This document shows, piece by piece, positions 9,813 through 18,716 of a stretch of 44,060 nt of DNA. The notes under the pieces were generated by a model. That model was not told where the DNA came from, searched no databases, and saw only the letters and a program-made list of their open reading frames with translations. How positions within the stretch are numbered: position 1 is the stretch's first letter; every line of letters starts with the position of its first letter. The stretch is from positions 1 to 44,060 of the forward strand of contig CALLBO010000073.1 of NCBI GenBank assembly GCA_937998875.1. The letters are read 5' to 3'. The DNA comes from an uncultured Granulosicoccaceae bacterium (GTDB lineage Bacteria; Pseudomonadota; Gammaproteobacteria; Granulosicoccales; Granulosicoccaceae). The position numbers and the translations under genes are program-made.

Positions 9813-10304
9813 ATGACTGGTAACGTTAAATCTACGCTAAAGAGCCTGATGCTGCTTGAGTTGCTCAAGGGCATGAAGCTAACTGGCAAGTATCTCTTTA
9901 AAACCAAATTTACGGTGCAGTACCCTGAAGAGAAAACGCCGCAGTCTCCGCGTTTTCGTGGACTGCATGCGCTACGTCGTTACCCGAACGGGGAAGAGCG
10001 TTGTATCGCCTGTAAGTTGTGTGAGGCTGTATGCCCGGCACTGGCAATTACGATTGATTCCGAACAGCGAGCGGACGATACACGCCGTACTACACGTTAT
10101 GACATTGATCTTTTCAAGTGCATATTCTGTGGTTTCTGCGAAGAAGCCTGTCCGGTCGATTCAATTGTCGAGACGCGTATTTTCGAATATCACTTTGAAA
10201 AGCGCGGCGAGCAGATTATGACCAAAGACAAGCTGCTCGCCATTGGCGACAAATACGAAGTCCAGATCGCTGCCGATCGCGCTGCTGACGCTGCGTTTCG
10301 CTAA
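9813..10304 (+). CDS. nuoI: NADH-quinone oxidoreductase subunit I
   Basis: Ferredoxin-like subunit with two [4Fe-4S] clusters (N6a and N6b) that relay electrons to NuoB. Two CxxCxxCxxxCP motifs are visible: Cys64, 67, 70, 74 ([12 protein letters not shown]) and Cys103, 106, 109, 113 ([12 protein letters not shown]). The 163 aa length is the common form. An amphipathic N-terminal helix (about 5-30) probably lies on the membrane. Confidence 0.97.
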   Translation: MTGNVKSTLKSLMLLELLKGMKLTGKYLFKTKFTVQYPEEKTPQSPRFRGLHALRRYPNGEERCIACKLCEAVCPALAITIDSEQRADDTRRTTRYDIDLFKCIFCGFCEEACPVDSIVETRIFEYHFEKRGEQIMTKDKLLAIGDKYEVQIAADRAADAAFR

Positions 10305-10313
10305 GAGGAAATC

Positions 10314-11000
10314 ATGGATTTAAAACTTCTGGTTTTCTGGGTTTTCTCGCTGGTTCTTATCGGAGCTGCTGTGGGTGTTATCACCACTCGCAATCCGGTT
10401 CAGGCAGCATTGTTTCTGGTTCTCGCTTTCTTTAACAGCGCCATTATCTGGATGCTTATGGAGGCAGAGTTCCTCGCGATTACTCTGGTGCTGGTGTACG
10501 TCGGTGCGGTGATGGTCTTGTTCCTGTTTGTGGTGATGATGCTCGACATTAATCTGTTGCCAATGCGTGAGGGATATTCAAAGCATCTTCCTTGGGGAGC
10601 TGCGATCGTTGTTGCTGTAGTAGTGCAGATTGTTCTGTTAATGCGCGTTAAGTGGGCCGGGTCCGGCATAGAGCAACCGGCGCCGAAGCCAGCTGATTAC
10701 AGTAATACCGAAGAACTCGGTCTGGCCATCTACACCGATTACCTGTTTCAGTTTGAAGTTGCGGCTGTGATTCTGCTGGTGGCGATAATTGCTGCGATTG
10801 CATTAACAATGCGTCGTCGTCCTGATACCAAATACCAGCGCCCGCATGAGCAGGTTAAGGTGCAGAAGGCAGATAGGTTGCGTGTTGTCTCTATGAACAG
10901 TGAGGACAACCAGGATCTAACCGGCAAGGTAGCTAAAGCACCTGCCGCAGATGCAGCTGCTGGTAACAGTGGAGTTTCAAATCAGGGAGCAAAGTCATGA
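10314..11000 (+). CDS. nuoJ: NADH-quinone oxidoreductase subunit J
   Basis: Membrane-arm subunit with five predicted helices (about 5-25, 29-50, 55-80, 89-110, 140-165). Helix 3 contains the conserved [20 protein letters not shown]. It is 228 aa, somewhat longer than typical; the excess is a polar C-terminal tail from about residue 180, Ala/Gly/Asn/Ser-rich, without domain character. A good AGAGGAA ribosome-binding site precedes the ATG, and the stop overlaps nuoK (ATGA). Confidence 0.96.
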   Translation: MDLKLLVFWVFSLVLIGAAVGVITTRNPVQAALFLVLAFFNSAIIWMLMEAEFLAITLVLVYVGAVMVLFLFVVMMLDINLLPMREGYSKHLPWGAAIVVAVVVQIVLLMRVKWAGSGIEQPAPKPADYSNTEELGLAIYTDYLFQFEVAAVILLVAIIAAIALTMRRRPDTKYQRPHEQVKVQKADRLRVVSMNSEDNQDLTGKVAKAPAADAAAGNSGVSNQGAKS

Positions 11001-11302
11001 TCCCGATTTCCCACTTCCTGACACTCGGTGCCATTTTGTTCGGCTTAAGTATCGCCGGTATTTTTCTGAATCGGAAAAATATCATCATCATTCTGATGTC
11101 TCTTGAATTGATGTTGCTGGCCGTGAACATGAACTTTATTGCGTTTTCCTATTTTCTCGGTGATACAGCGGGTCAGGTGTTCGTATTTTTTATCCTGACG
11201 GTTGCGGCTGCCGAAGCTGCTATTGGCCTTGCTATCCTGGTGGTGCTGTTCCGAAATCGCGGTTCTATTAACGTCGATGATCTCGACCAGCTGCAGGGGT
11301 GA
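10997..11302 (+). CDS. nuoK: NADH-quinone oxidoreductase subunit K
   Basis: Small three-helix membrane subunit related to MrpC of sodium/proton antiporters. The two conserved membrane glutamates are visible, in [12 protein letters not shown] (helix 2) and [11 protein letters not shown] (helix 3). At 101 aa it has exactly the usual size. It overlaps nuoJ and is followed 4 bases later by nuoL. Confidence 0.97.
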   Translation: MIPISHFLTLGAILFGLSIAGIFLNRKNIIIILMSLELMLLAVNMNFIAFSYFLGDTAGQVFVFFILTVAAAEAAIGLAILVVLFRNRGSINVDDLDQLQG

Positions 11303-11306
11303 CCAG

Positions 11307-13259
11307 ATGAAAACCCTATATATACTGGCGCCGCTTGCACCGTTGTTCGGTGCTATTGCTGCTGGCTTCTTTGGCCGCAAGCTAGGCCGTGTAAATTCGC
11401 ATCGCATAACGATAGCTGGTGTAGCAATCGCATTTTTACTGTCGTTGATCGCACTGGTTCACAGCTTTTCCGGCGGTGCGGTATTTAACGAAACTATTTA
11501 TACGTGGATGGTCAGTGGCGACATCAAGTTTGAAGTCGGCTTTCTGGTAGATCGACTCACTGTTGTGATGATGACGGTAGTGACCTCAGTGTCTCTGATG
11601 GTGCATATTTACACCATCGGCTATATGCACGATGATCCGGGCTATCAGCGTTTCTTCAGCTACATATCGCTGTTTACCTTTGCGATGTTAATGCTGGTGA
11701 TGGCGAACAATTTCATGCAGCTGTTCTTTGGCTGGGAAGCGGTGGGGCTGGTGTCTTATCTGCTGATTGGCTTCTGGTACAAAAAACCGACGGCAATCTT
11801 TGCAAACTTAAAAGCGTTCCTGGTTAACCGGGTAGGGGACTTCGGTTTTCTGCTCGGTATTGCTGCAGTACTGATGTACACCGGCACGCTCAATTATTCA
11901 GAGGCGTTTGCTGCAGCCGATGGCATGGTCGGGAAGACCATTGAAATCATTCCCGGGATTGCCTGGTCGGCACTCACGGTTACGTGCATCTGTTTGTTCA
12001 TTGGTGCTATGGGTAAGTCGGCGCAGATACCATTGCATGTCTGGCTGCCGGATTCGATGGAAGGGCCGACTCCAATCTCGGCACTGATTCACGCGGCCAC
12101 AATGGTTACCGCCGGTATCTTTATGGTTGCCCGCATGTCACCGTTCTTTGAGCTTTCTACCACGGCGCTGACTTTTGTCATCATCATCGGTTCGCTAACC
12201 GCTCTGCTGATGGGTTTGATCGGTATTGTACAGAACGACATCAAGCGGGTAGTGGCGTACTCAACGTTGTCACAACTGGGTTATATGACGGTAGCACTTG
12301 GGGCTTCCGCCTACAGTGCCGCAATATTTCACCTGATGACGCACGCCTTCTTTAAGGCGCTGTTGTTTCTCGCGGCTGGCAGCGTGATTATCGGCATGCA
12401 TCATGAGCAGGACATCCGCAAGATGGGTGGTTTGAAAAAGTACATGCCCATAACGTACTGGACTTCACTGATTGGAACGCTCGCGTTGATCGGTTTTCCT
12501 GGTTTCTCAGGATACTTTTCAAAAGATGCGATTATTGAAGCGGTCCATTACTCCCACATACCGGGGGCTGGCTTCGCTTATATCTGTATATTGCTGGGTG
12601 TATTTATTACCGCCTTCTACAGTTTTAGGATGTTCTTTCTGGTTTTTCACGGCGAAGAGCGTTTTGACGATCACACCCGCGAGCACTTGCATGAATCGCC
12701 GAAGGTGGTTACCTGGCCTTTGATCTTGTTGGCGATTCCTTCTGTGATTCTGGGCGCGTTGACTATTGGTGCGATGCTCTTTGGTGGCTTCTTCGGCGAG
12801 GCAATTTATGTTGCCAAAGATCACGACGTTGTCGCTAAGATCGGTGAGCATTATCACGGGCCGCTCAGTTTTGTATTGCATGGCTTCAAGACACCGGCGC
12901 TTTATCTTGCATTGGCGGGTGCTGTCAGTGCCTGGTACATCTACTTAAAGAACCCGTCTATTGCAAACTGGTTTGCCAATAAATTCGGCTTTGTTCATCG
13001 GCTGCTTGAGAATAAGTACGGCTTTGATGATTTCAATCAAAAAGTCTTTGCCGGCGGTGGTCTTGCACTTGCGAACAAGCTCTGGAGTGTCGGGGATGTG
13101 AAGATGATCGATGGCATGATGGTGAACGGTACTGCCAATAAAATCGGTTTTTTCTCGTCGCTGGCTCGTGGGAAATTGACCGGTTACCTGTACAACTATG
13201 CGTTTGTAATGATTGCCGGGTTGTTAGCGATGTTAACCATTTTCTTTTTTACAACGTAG
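11307..13259 (+). CDS. nuoL: NADH-quinone oxidoreductase subunit L
   Basis: Largest antiporter-like subunit at the distal end of the membrane arm, with a long lateral helix at its C-terminus. Conserved proton-path residues appear in FFGWEAVGLVSYLLIGFWY (Glu) and MGKSAQIPLHVWLPDSMEGP (Lys). The HATMVTAG block and the FFKALLFLAAGSVI helix are also present. The length is 650 aa, slightly above the E. coli protein (about 613). The ATG at 11307 is used because homology starts at MKTLYILAP; upstream codons lie inside nuoK in another frame. Confidence 0.97.
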   Translation: MKTLYILAPLAPLFGAIAAGFFGRKLGRVNSHRITIAGVAIAFLLSLIALVHSFSGGAVFNETIYTWMVSGDIKFEVGFLVDRLTVVMMTVVTSVSLMVHIYTIGYMHDDPGYQRFFSYISLFTFAMLMLVMANNFMQLFFGWEAVGLVSYLLIGFWYKKPTAIFANLKAFLVNRVGDFGFLLGIAAVLMYTGTLNYSEAFAAADGMVGKTIEIIPGIAWSALTVTCICLFIGAMGKSAQIPLHVWLPDSMEGPTPISALIHAATMVTAGIFMVARMSPFFELSTTALTFVIIIGSLTALLMGLIGIVQNDIKRVVAYSTLSQLGYMTVALGASAYSAAIFHLMTHAFFKALLFLAAGSVIIGMHHEQDIRKMGGLKKYMPITYWTSLIGTLALIGFPGFSGYFSKDAIIEAVHYSHIPGAGFAYICILLGVFITAFYSFRMFFLVFHGEERFDDHTREHLHESPKVVTWPLILLAIPSVILGALTIGAMLFGGFFGEAIYVAKDHDVVAKIGEHYHGPLSFVLHGFKTPALYLALAGAVSAWYIYLKNPSIANWFANKFGFVHRLLENKYGFDDFNQKVFAGGGLALANKLWSVGDVKMIDGMMVNGTANKIGFFSSLARGKLTGYLYNYAFVMIAGLLAMLTIFFFTT

Positions 13260-13268
13260 TCACGCTTG

Positions 13269-14771
13269 ATGCCAATACTAAGCTTAATCATCTGGTTGAC
13301 CATACTCGGTGGCTTGCTGACATTATTCGTCGGTGACCAGCGTTGTCGCATGACCGCACTGATCATATCCATTATTGCTTTTGTGCTGAGCATGGGACTG
13401 TATTTCGGCTTTGATAACAACACCGCAGAAATGCAGTTTGTTGAATTTGCAGAGTGGTTGCCGTCTTTCGGCATCAACTACAGTCTGGGGGTAGATGGTA
13501 TTTCTGCACCACTGATCATTCTCACCACGTTCATTAACGTAATTGTTGTTATCTCTGCATGGGAAGTGATTAAAGATAAACCTGCCATGTATCTCGCGTC
13601 GTTCCTGATCATGACAGGGTTCATGGTTGGTGTTTTTGCCGCGACGGATTCGATTCTGTTCTATGTATTCTTTGAAGCAACCCTGATCCCGATGTTCTTA
13701 ATCATTGGCATCTGGGGTGGACCACGTAGAGTCTACGCCACCATTAAATTCTTCCTGTATACCTTTCTCGGCTCTGTGTTCATGTTGGTTGCTCTGATTT
13801 ATATGGGCAATCAGGCAGACAGCTTCGCAATCAAGGCATTACACGAGCTGGCGCTGTCGTCAAAAGCCCAGACTTTGATCTTCTTTGCATTCTTCGTTGC
13901 ATTCGCGGTCAAGATTCCAATGTGGCCGGTCCACACCTGGCTGCCGGATGCTCACGTTGAGGCGCCGACTGCAGGCTCTGCAGTGCTGGCGGCAATCATG
14001 CTGAAGATGGGTGGCTACGGATTTATGCGTTTCAGCCTGCCGGTTGTACCGGATGCCAGTCAGCAGCTCGCCTGGCTGGTGATATTGTTTTCGTTGATTG
14101 CCGTGGTTTATATCGGCTTTGTGGCACTGGCGCAGGCTGATATGAAAAAGCTTATTGCCTACTCATCTATCTCGCACATGGGTTTTGTGACGCTCGGTAT
14201 GTTTGTGATTTTCGGGATTATCGCGAATTCAGCCGATGGTGTAGAGAGTGGTCATGCGGTGATGGCGCTTGAAGGTGCAATGGTGCAGATGATCTCGCAC
14301 GGTTTTATCTCTGCGGCAATGTTTCTGTGCGTCGGGGTGCTTTATGACCGTGTGCATTCACGTGAAATTGCAGACTATGGCGGGGTGGTTAACACCATGC
14401 CATTGTTTGCAGCGTTTATCGTTTTCTTTGCCATGGCCAATGCCGGCTTACCTGGTACTTCTGGCTTTGTGGGTGAATTCATGGTGATACTCGCAACCTT
14501 CAAGGCGAACTTCTGGTTCGCGTTTCTTGCAGCATCTACACTGATACTCGGTGCTGCGTATACGCTGTGGATGATTAAGCGGGTGATTTTCGGTGACGTT
14601 GCCAATGACAATGTGGCGGCGCTTACTGACATCAATCAACGTGAAAAAATTATGCTGGGTCTGCTGGCTGCTATGGTGTTGTTTTTTGGTCTCTGGCCTG
14701 CGCCAATGGTTGACATGATGCATGCCACTATTGAAAACCTGGTGGTGCAAGTCACCACATCGAAACTGTAG
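13269..14771 (+). CDS. nuoM: NADH-quinone oxidoreductase subunit M
   Basis: Second antiporter-like proton-pumping subunit, with about 14 membrane helices and 500 aa. The essential Glu lies in FFEATLIPMFLIIGIWGG and the Lys in AVKIPMWPVHTWLPDAHVEA; both are conserved in NuoM/MrpA/MrpD proteins. A TTG immediately precedes the chosen ATG and would add only one residue. It follows nuoL by 9 bases and precedes nuoN by 6. Confidence 0.97.
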   Translation: MPILSLIIWLTILGGLLTLFVGDQRCRMTALIISIIAFVLSMGLYFGFDNNTAEMQFVEFAEWLPSFGINYSLGVDGISAPLIILTTFINVIVVISAWEVIKDKPAMYLASFLIMTGFMVGVFAATDSILFYVFFEATLIPMFLIIGIWGGPRRVYATIKFFLYTFLGSVFMLVALIYMGNQADSFAIKALHELALSSKAQTLIFFAFFVAFAVKIPMWPVHTWLPDAHVEAPTAGSAVLAAIMLKMGGYGFMRFSLPVVPDASQQLAWLVILFSLIAVVYIGFVALAQADMKKLIAYSSISHMGFVTLGMFVIFGIIANSADGVESGHAVMALEGAMVQMISHGFISAAMFLCVGVLYDRVHSREIADYGGVVNTMPLFAAFIVFFAMANAGLPGTSGFVGEFMVILATFKANFWFAFLAASTLILGAAYTLWMIKRVIFGDVANDNVAALTDINQREKIMLGLLAAMVLFFGLWPAPMVDMMHATIENLVVQVTTSKL

Positions 14772-14777
14772 GGGCTG

Positions 14778-16211
14778 ATGATGGAAAACCTAGGATTAGC
14801 CGCTCCGGAGATGTTCCTGTTGTGCGCCATCTGCCTGATATTGGTCGGCGATCTGTTTGTAACGGATGAGCGCAAACCATTGGCATACGGCCTGTCTCAA
14901 GTTGCACTATTAGTCACTCTGGTTCTAACCTGGTGGATCTCACCCGATGACGGTGCGGTTAGTGCCTTTGGTGGTAGCTTCATCATGGATCAGATGAGTG
15001 TGGTGTGTAAGTCGTGGATACTGATTGTGTCGATTGGCGTGTTTTTATACTCGCGTGATTTTGTTAACGCGCACCGAATCACAAACGGTGAGTACTACAC
15101 GCTAGCTTTGAGTGGTGTGCTTGGCATGATGATTATGGTGTCATCGGCGACGATGCTGACCTTATACCTCGGTCTGGAATTACTTTCGCTCTCTTTGTAC
15201 GCAATGGTTGCACTGAAGCGAACGGACGCAAAGTCCTCAGAAGCCGCGATGAAGTATTTTGTATTGGGAGCACTTGCGTCTGGTGCGCTGTTATACGGCA
15301 TCTCTATGATCTATGGCGCTACCGGCAGTCTGCACTTTAATGTTATAGCAAGCAGTCTGGCGGAAGGCGGGCAGGGAAGTACGGCTGCTGTATTCGGTCT
15401 GGCGTTTCTGGTGGTTGGCATCGCGTTCAAGTTTGGTGCGGCGCCGTTTCATATGTGGGTACCTGATGTTTATGAAGGCGCACCGACATCTGTCGCTCTT
15501 TATATTTCGGCAGCTCCGAAGATTGCGGCTTTTGCTCTGGCAATCCGTTTTCTGGTCGATGGTCTCGAAACTGCGCACAACAGCTGGCAAGGCATGTTGA
15601 TTGTGCTTTCGCTGTTGTCGATTGTGATTGGTAATCTCATCGCACTGGCGCAAGTTTCAATCAAGCGCATGCTTGCGTATTCAACAATCTCGCACGTGGG
15701 CTTTATTCTGCTCGGCATTTTGGCCGGTAGCCAGCAGGGCTACTCTGCTGCAATGTTTTATGCGATCACGTATTCGTTTACCAGCCTCGGTGCTTTCGGC
15801 GTGATTCTGGCGATGGATCGTATGGGAGTTGAGGTAAACCTGCTGACCGATTTGCGTGGGTTGTTTCGCCGGAGTCCGGTCTACGCGGTGGTAATGATGT
15901 TACTGCTGGTCTCCATGACCGGTGTACCGCCAACAGTGGGATTTTACGCCAAGTTGGCAGTGTTGAGTGCTGCTGTTAAAGCCGATCTGGTCTGGTTAGC
16001 GGTGATTGCCGTGATCTTCTCGGTGGTAGGCGCGTTCTACTATCTTCGCGTCATCAAGTACATGTTCTTTGACGAGCCGGTTGAGCCATTGCCCGTGGTA
16101 GCACCGATAGATGTTCAGCTCGGCCTGACAATAAATGGCGCGGCGATTATTCTGTTTGGAATTTTCCCCGGCCTGATTATGGCTGCCTGCGCTGCGGCAT
16201 TTGGTTTATAG
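14778..16211 (+). CDS. nuoN: NADH-quinone oxidoreductase subunit N
   Basis: Third antiporter-like subunit, closest to the quinone arm, 477 aa with about 14 helices. Glu is visible in YLGLELLSLSLYAMVAL and Lys in FKFGAAPFHMWVPDVYEGAP. Two adjacent ATG codons (14778 and 14781) are equally possible starts. It ends the nuo operon; a weak hairpin follows at 16239. Confidence 0.97.
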   Translation: MMENLGLAAPEMFLLCAICLILVGDLFVTDERKPLAYGLSQVALLVTLVLTWWISPDDGAVSAFGGSFIMDQMSVVCKSWILIVSIGVFLYSRDFVNAHRITNGEYYTLALSGVLGMMIMVSSATMLTLYLGLELLSLSLYAMVALKRTDAKSSEAAMKYFVLGALASGALLYGISMIYGATGSLHFNVIASSLAEGGQGSTAAVFGLAFLVVGIAFKFGAAPFHMWVPDVYEGAPTSVALYISAAPKIAAFALAIRFLVDGLETAHNSWQGMLIVLSLLSIVIGNLIALAQVSIKRMLAYSTISHVGFILLGILAGSQQGYSAAMFYAITYSFTSLGAFGVILAMDRMGVEVNLLTDLRGLFRRSPVYAVVMMLLLVSMTGVPPTVGFYAKLAVLSAAVKADLVWLAVIAVIFSVVGAFYYLRVIKYMFFDEPVEPLPVVAPIDVQLGLTINGAAIILFGIFPGLIMAACAAAFGL

Positions 16212-16238
16212 ATTTAGCTGCTGCCTGGAAGCATAGTC

Positions 16239-16254
16239 AGCCCGGCTGTGGGCT
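16239..16254 (+). terminator. Possible weak terminator after nuoN
   Basis: A 5-bp GC stem (AGCCC/GGGCT) with a 6-base loop, followed only by TT and then CCCGG. The poor T-run makes intrinsic termination doubtful. It is recorded because it is the only hairpin I noticed between nuoN and the next promoter. Confidence 0.3.
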
Positions 16255-16307
16255 TTCCCGGATCTGTCCATACTGCGAAAAACAGCCGTTCGGATTGATC
16301 AAAAGAC

Positions 16308-16336
16308 TTGTAATTTCGCCGAATTACTCCTATCAT
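16308..16336 (+). promoter_or_regulatory. Sigma70-type promoter for initiator tRNA
   Basis: TTGTAA (16308-16313) and TATCAT (16331-16336) are separated by exactly 17 bases. Transcription would start around 16343, about 7 bases before the mature tRNA. This makes the tRNA unit, and possibly rimP-nusA-infB downstream, independent of nuo. Confidence 0.65.
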
Positions 16337-16349
16337 AGTGAATTGCAGT

Positions 16350-16426
<77 letters not shown>

Positions 16427-16435
16427 CGGATCATT

Positions 16436-16463
16436 AAAAGGCCCCTGCTAAGGGGCCTTTTTG
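16436..16463 (+). terminator. Intrinsic terminator after tRNA-fMet
   Basis: AAAAGGCCCC, loop TGCTA, then GGGGCCTTTTT: a strong GC-rich stem followed by a T-run, 10 bases after the tRNA. It should end most tRNA transcripts, with leakage feeding rimP. Confidence 0.85.
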
Positions 16464-16520
16464 TTGTTTGGCAGGAATATTTTGACAATGTTCCGGCTAA
16501 CCAGAACACAGCGAAATTGA

Positions 16521-17072
16521 ATGCGCAGGGCACCAGAAAATATTTGGGATTTTCTGTCCCCCATTGTTGAGGGCATGGATTACACCTTCGTGGGTGCGAC
16601 GCTGGGCCAGGGTGAGTCGGGGCTGACGCTTCGGGTATATATAGACAAAGATGCCACTGATGAAGATGAGGGCATTGGCGAGACGGGTCCGAACAGATCC
16701 GGTGTTGTAGTTGAAGATTGTGTCGCTGTGAGTCGTCAGGTTAGTGCAGCACTGGATGTTGAAGACTTGATAGCAGGGGAATACACGCTTGAAGTATCTT
16801 CACCTGGTGTAGATCGACCGCTTTTTACAGCAACCGATTATGAAGAGCAGATTGGCAACACCGTTAAGTTCAAGTTAGGCATTACTGCTTCCGGCAGACG
16901 TAACTACAAAGGCGTAGTTGATCGGGTTGAAGAAGGCCTGGTAGTAGTAGAAGTAGATAACGAATTGCACGAGCTTGCCATGCAGGATATCGAATCGGCA
17001 AACCTGGTAACTGCGGTTAATAGCCGACGTAGCAGCCAAGGTAACAACCAGGGCAACAGGAAGCGTCGATGA
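16521..17072 (+). CDS. rimP: Ribosome maturation factor RimP
   Basis: Cytosolic assembly factor for the 30S subunit. The diagnostic blocks are VSRQVSAALDVEDLI, YTLEVSSPGVDRPLF and the C-terminal Sm-like domain ending in IESANLV. The protein has 183 aa against about 150 in E. coli. The extra length is an acidic insert in the N-terminal domain (about residues 42-60) and a basic tail (about 165-183, Arg/Asn/Gln-rich) that may contact rRNA. It begins the rimP-nusA-infB group. The ATG at 16521 lacks a strong ribosome-binding site. Confidence 0.94.
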   Translation: MRRAPENIWDFLSPIVEGMDYTFVGATLGQGESGLTLRVYIDKDATDEDEGIGETGPNRSGVVVEDCVAVSRQVSAALDVEDLIAGEYTLEVSSPGVDRPLFTATDYEEQIGNTVKFKLGITASGRRNYKGVVDRVEEGLVVVEVDNELHELAMQDIESANLVTAVNSRRSSQGNNQGNRKRR

Positions 17073-17177
17073 GGCAGGTAGATTGAAAGACAACAGGGCA
17101 TAGAGTCCTTTTGAAAACACGCTCAGGTTAAACACCTGGCATCGAGTACAGGCGATTTGCGCAAGGTATAGCTACTT

Positions 17178-18692
17178 ATGAGCAAAGAAATACTTATGGT
17201 GGTTGACGCTGTCTCTAACGAGAAGGGCGTTGAAGAAGACATTATTTTTGAGGCGCTCGAAGCCGCGCTTGCCTCTGCCACACGCAAACGTAGTGGTAAG
17301 GATATCGAGTGTCGCGTGCAGATTGATCGCGAAACCGGTGAATATGACACTTTCCGTCGTTGGGAAGTTGTTGCAGACGACGACGAGCAGGAATTTCCGC
17401 TGCGGCAGATTACATTGTCTGCTGCCAAGGTTGAAGATCCGGAGCTTGAAATTGGTGGCTGGGTTGAAGATGACATTGAATCTGTTGATTTCGGTCGCAT
17501 TGCCGCTCAAACAGCCAAGCAGGTTATCGTACAGAAAGTTCGCGAAGCGGAACGTGCCCGTGTTGTAGAAGCGTTTAAAGATCGAGTGGGTGAACTGGTC
17601 ATGGGTATCGTCAAGCGCACAGAGCGTGGCGGTGTTTATATCGATCTTGGTAACAACGCGGAAGCCTATATTCGTCGCGAAGAAATGATTCCGCGTGAGG
17701 CGGTTAGAACCGGTGACCGGCTGCGTGCTTACCTTCGAGACGTAGAGCCTGAGGCTTATGGTCCGCAGTTGTTTGCTACCAGAACCTCGCCCGAGTTTTT
17801 AATTGAACTGTTCAAGCTCGAAGTGCCTGAAGTGGGGCAGGGTACGATCGAAATTCGGGGTGCTGCCCGTGACGCGGGCAGTCGTGCAAAGATTGCGGTC
17901 GTGTCTAATGATCCGAGGCTTGATCCGGTAGGCGCTTGTGTGGGTATGCGTGGCTCACGAGTACAGACGGTTTCAAATGAACTTGCCGGTGAGCGTGTTG
18001 ACATTATTCTCTGGAATGAAAGCCCGGCTCAATACGTCATCAATGCCATGGCACCTGCTGAAGTCGCCTCCATCATTGTGGATGAAGATAACGGCAGCAT
18101 GGATATCATTGTTGATTCAGAGAAGCTCTCGTTGGCGATTGGTCGAGGTGGACAGAATGTTCGCCTGGCAGGGGAACTCACCGGCTGGACCTTAAACGTG
18201 ATGGACGAAGGGGCGGCTGATGAAAAGAATGAGACTGAAGCACGAGTGCTGGTAGATAAGTTCGTCGAGCAGCTGACGGTTGATGAAGAGGTGGCGAATA
18301 TACTGGTACAGGAAGGTTTTACCAGCGTTGAAGAAGTTGCCTATGTGCCGGAGCAGGAGTTGCTCGATGTCGATGAGTTTGACGATGAAATGGTGCAGGA
18401 GCTCAGAAGCCGCGCGCAGGATGTTCTGTTAACCCAGGCACTGGTTACAGACGAGAAGATTAAAAACCTGAATCCGTCTGATGAGCTGTTGGCGATGGAA
18501 GGTATCACTGCAGAGCTTGCAGTTTCGCTCGCAGAGATGGAAGTCACTACAGTTGACGATCTTGCAGATCTCGCAACTGACGAGTTAATGGTTATCGACG
18601 GCATGGATGAAGAAACCGCTGGTAAACTTATCATGAAGGCGCGCGAGAGCTGGTTCCAGGAAGAGGAGTCATCGGCTCCAGAGGCCGGATGA
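17178..18692 (+). CDS. nusA: Transcription termination/antitermination factor NusA
   Basis: RNA-polymerase-associated factor controlling pausing, termination and antitermination. Domain order: N-terminal RNAP-binding domain (about 1-130), S1 domain (about 135-200, [21 protein letters not shown]), two KH domains (about 205-345, with VGMRGSRVQ and [11 protein letters not shown]), then two acidic helical repeats to the end ([29 protein letters not shown]). At 504 aa it matches gammaproteobacterial NusA, which keeps both C-terminal repeats. It follows rimP by about 105 bases and precedes infB by 24. Confidence 0.97.
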   Translation: MSKEILMVVDAVSNEKGVEEDIIFEALEAALASATRKRSGKDIECRVQIDRETGEYDTFRRWEVVADDDEQEFPLRQITLSAAKVEDPELEIGGWVEDDIESVDFGRIAAQTAKQVIVQKVREAERARVVEAFKDRVGELVMGIVKRTERGGVYIDLGNNAEAYIRREEMIPREAVRTGDRLRAYLRDVEPEAYGPQLFATRTSPEFLIELFKLEVPEVGQGTIEIRGAARDAGSRAKIAVVSNDPRLDPVGACVGMRGSRVQTVSNELAGERVDIILWNESPAQYVINAMAPAEVASIIVDEDNGSMDIIVDSEKLSLAIGRGGQNVRLAGELTGWTLNVMDEGAADEKNETEARVLVDKFVEQLTVDEEVANILVQEGFTSVEEVAYVPEQELLDVDEFDDEMVQELRSRAQDVLLTQALVTDEKIKNLNPSDELLAMEGITAELAVSLAEMEVTTVDDLADLATDELMVIDGMDEETAGKLIMKARESWFQEEESSAPEAG

Positions 18693-18716
18693 AGCTAGCG
18701 GAGGATAGAGACTAAT

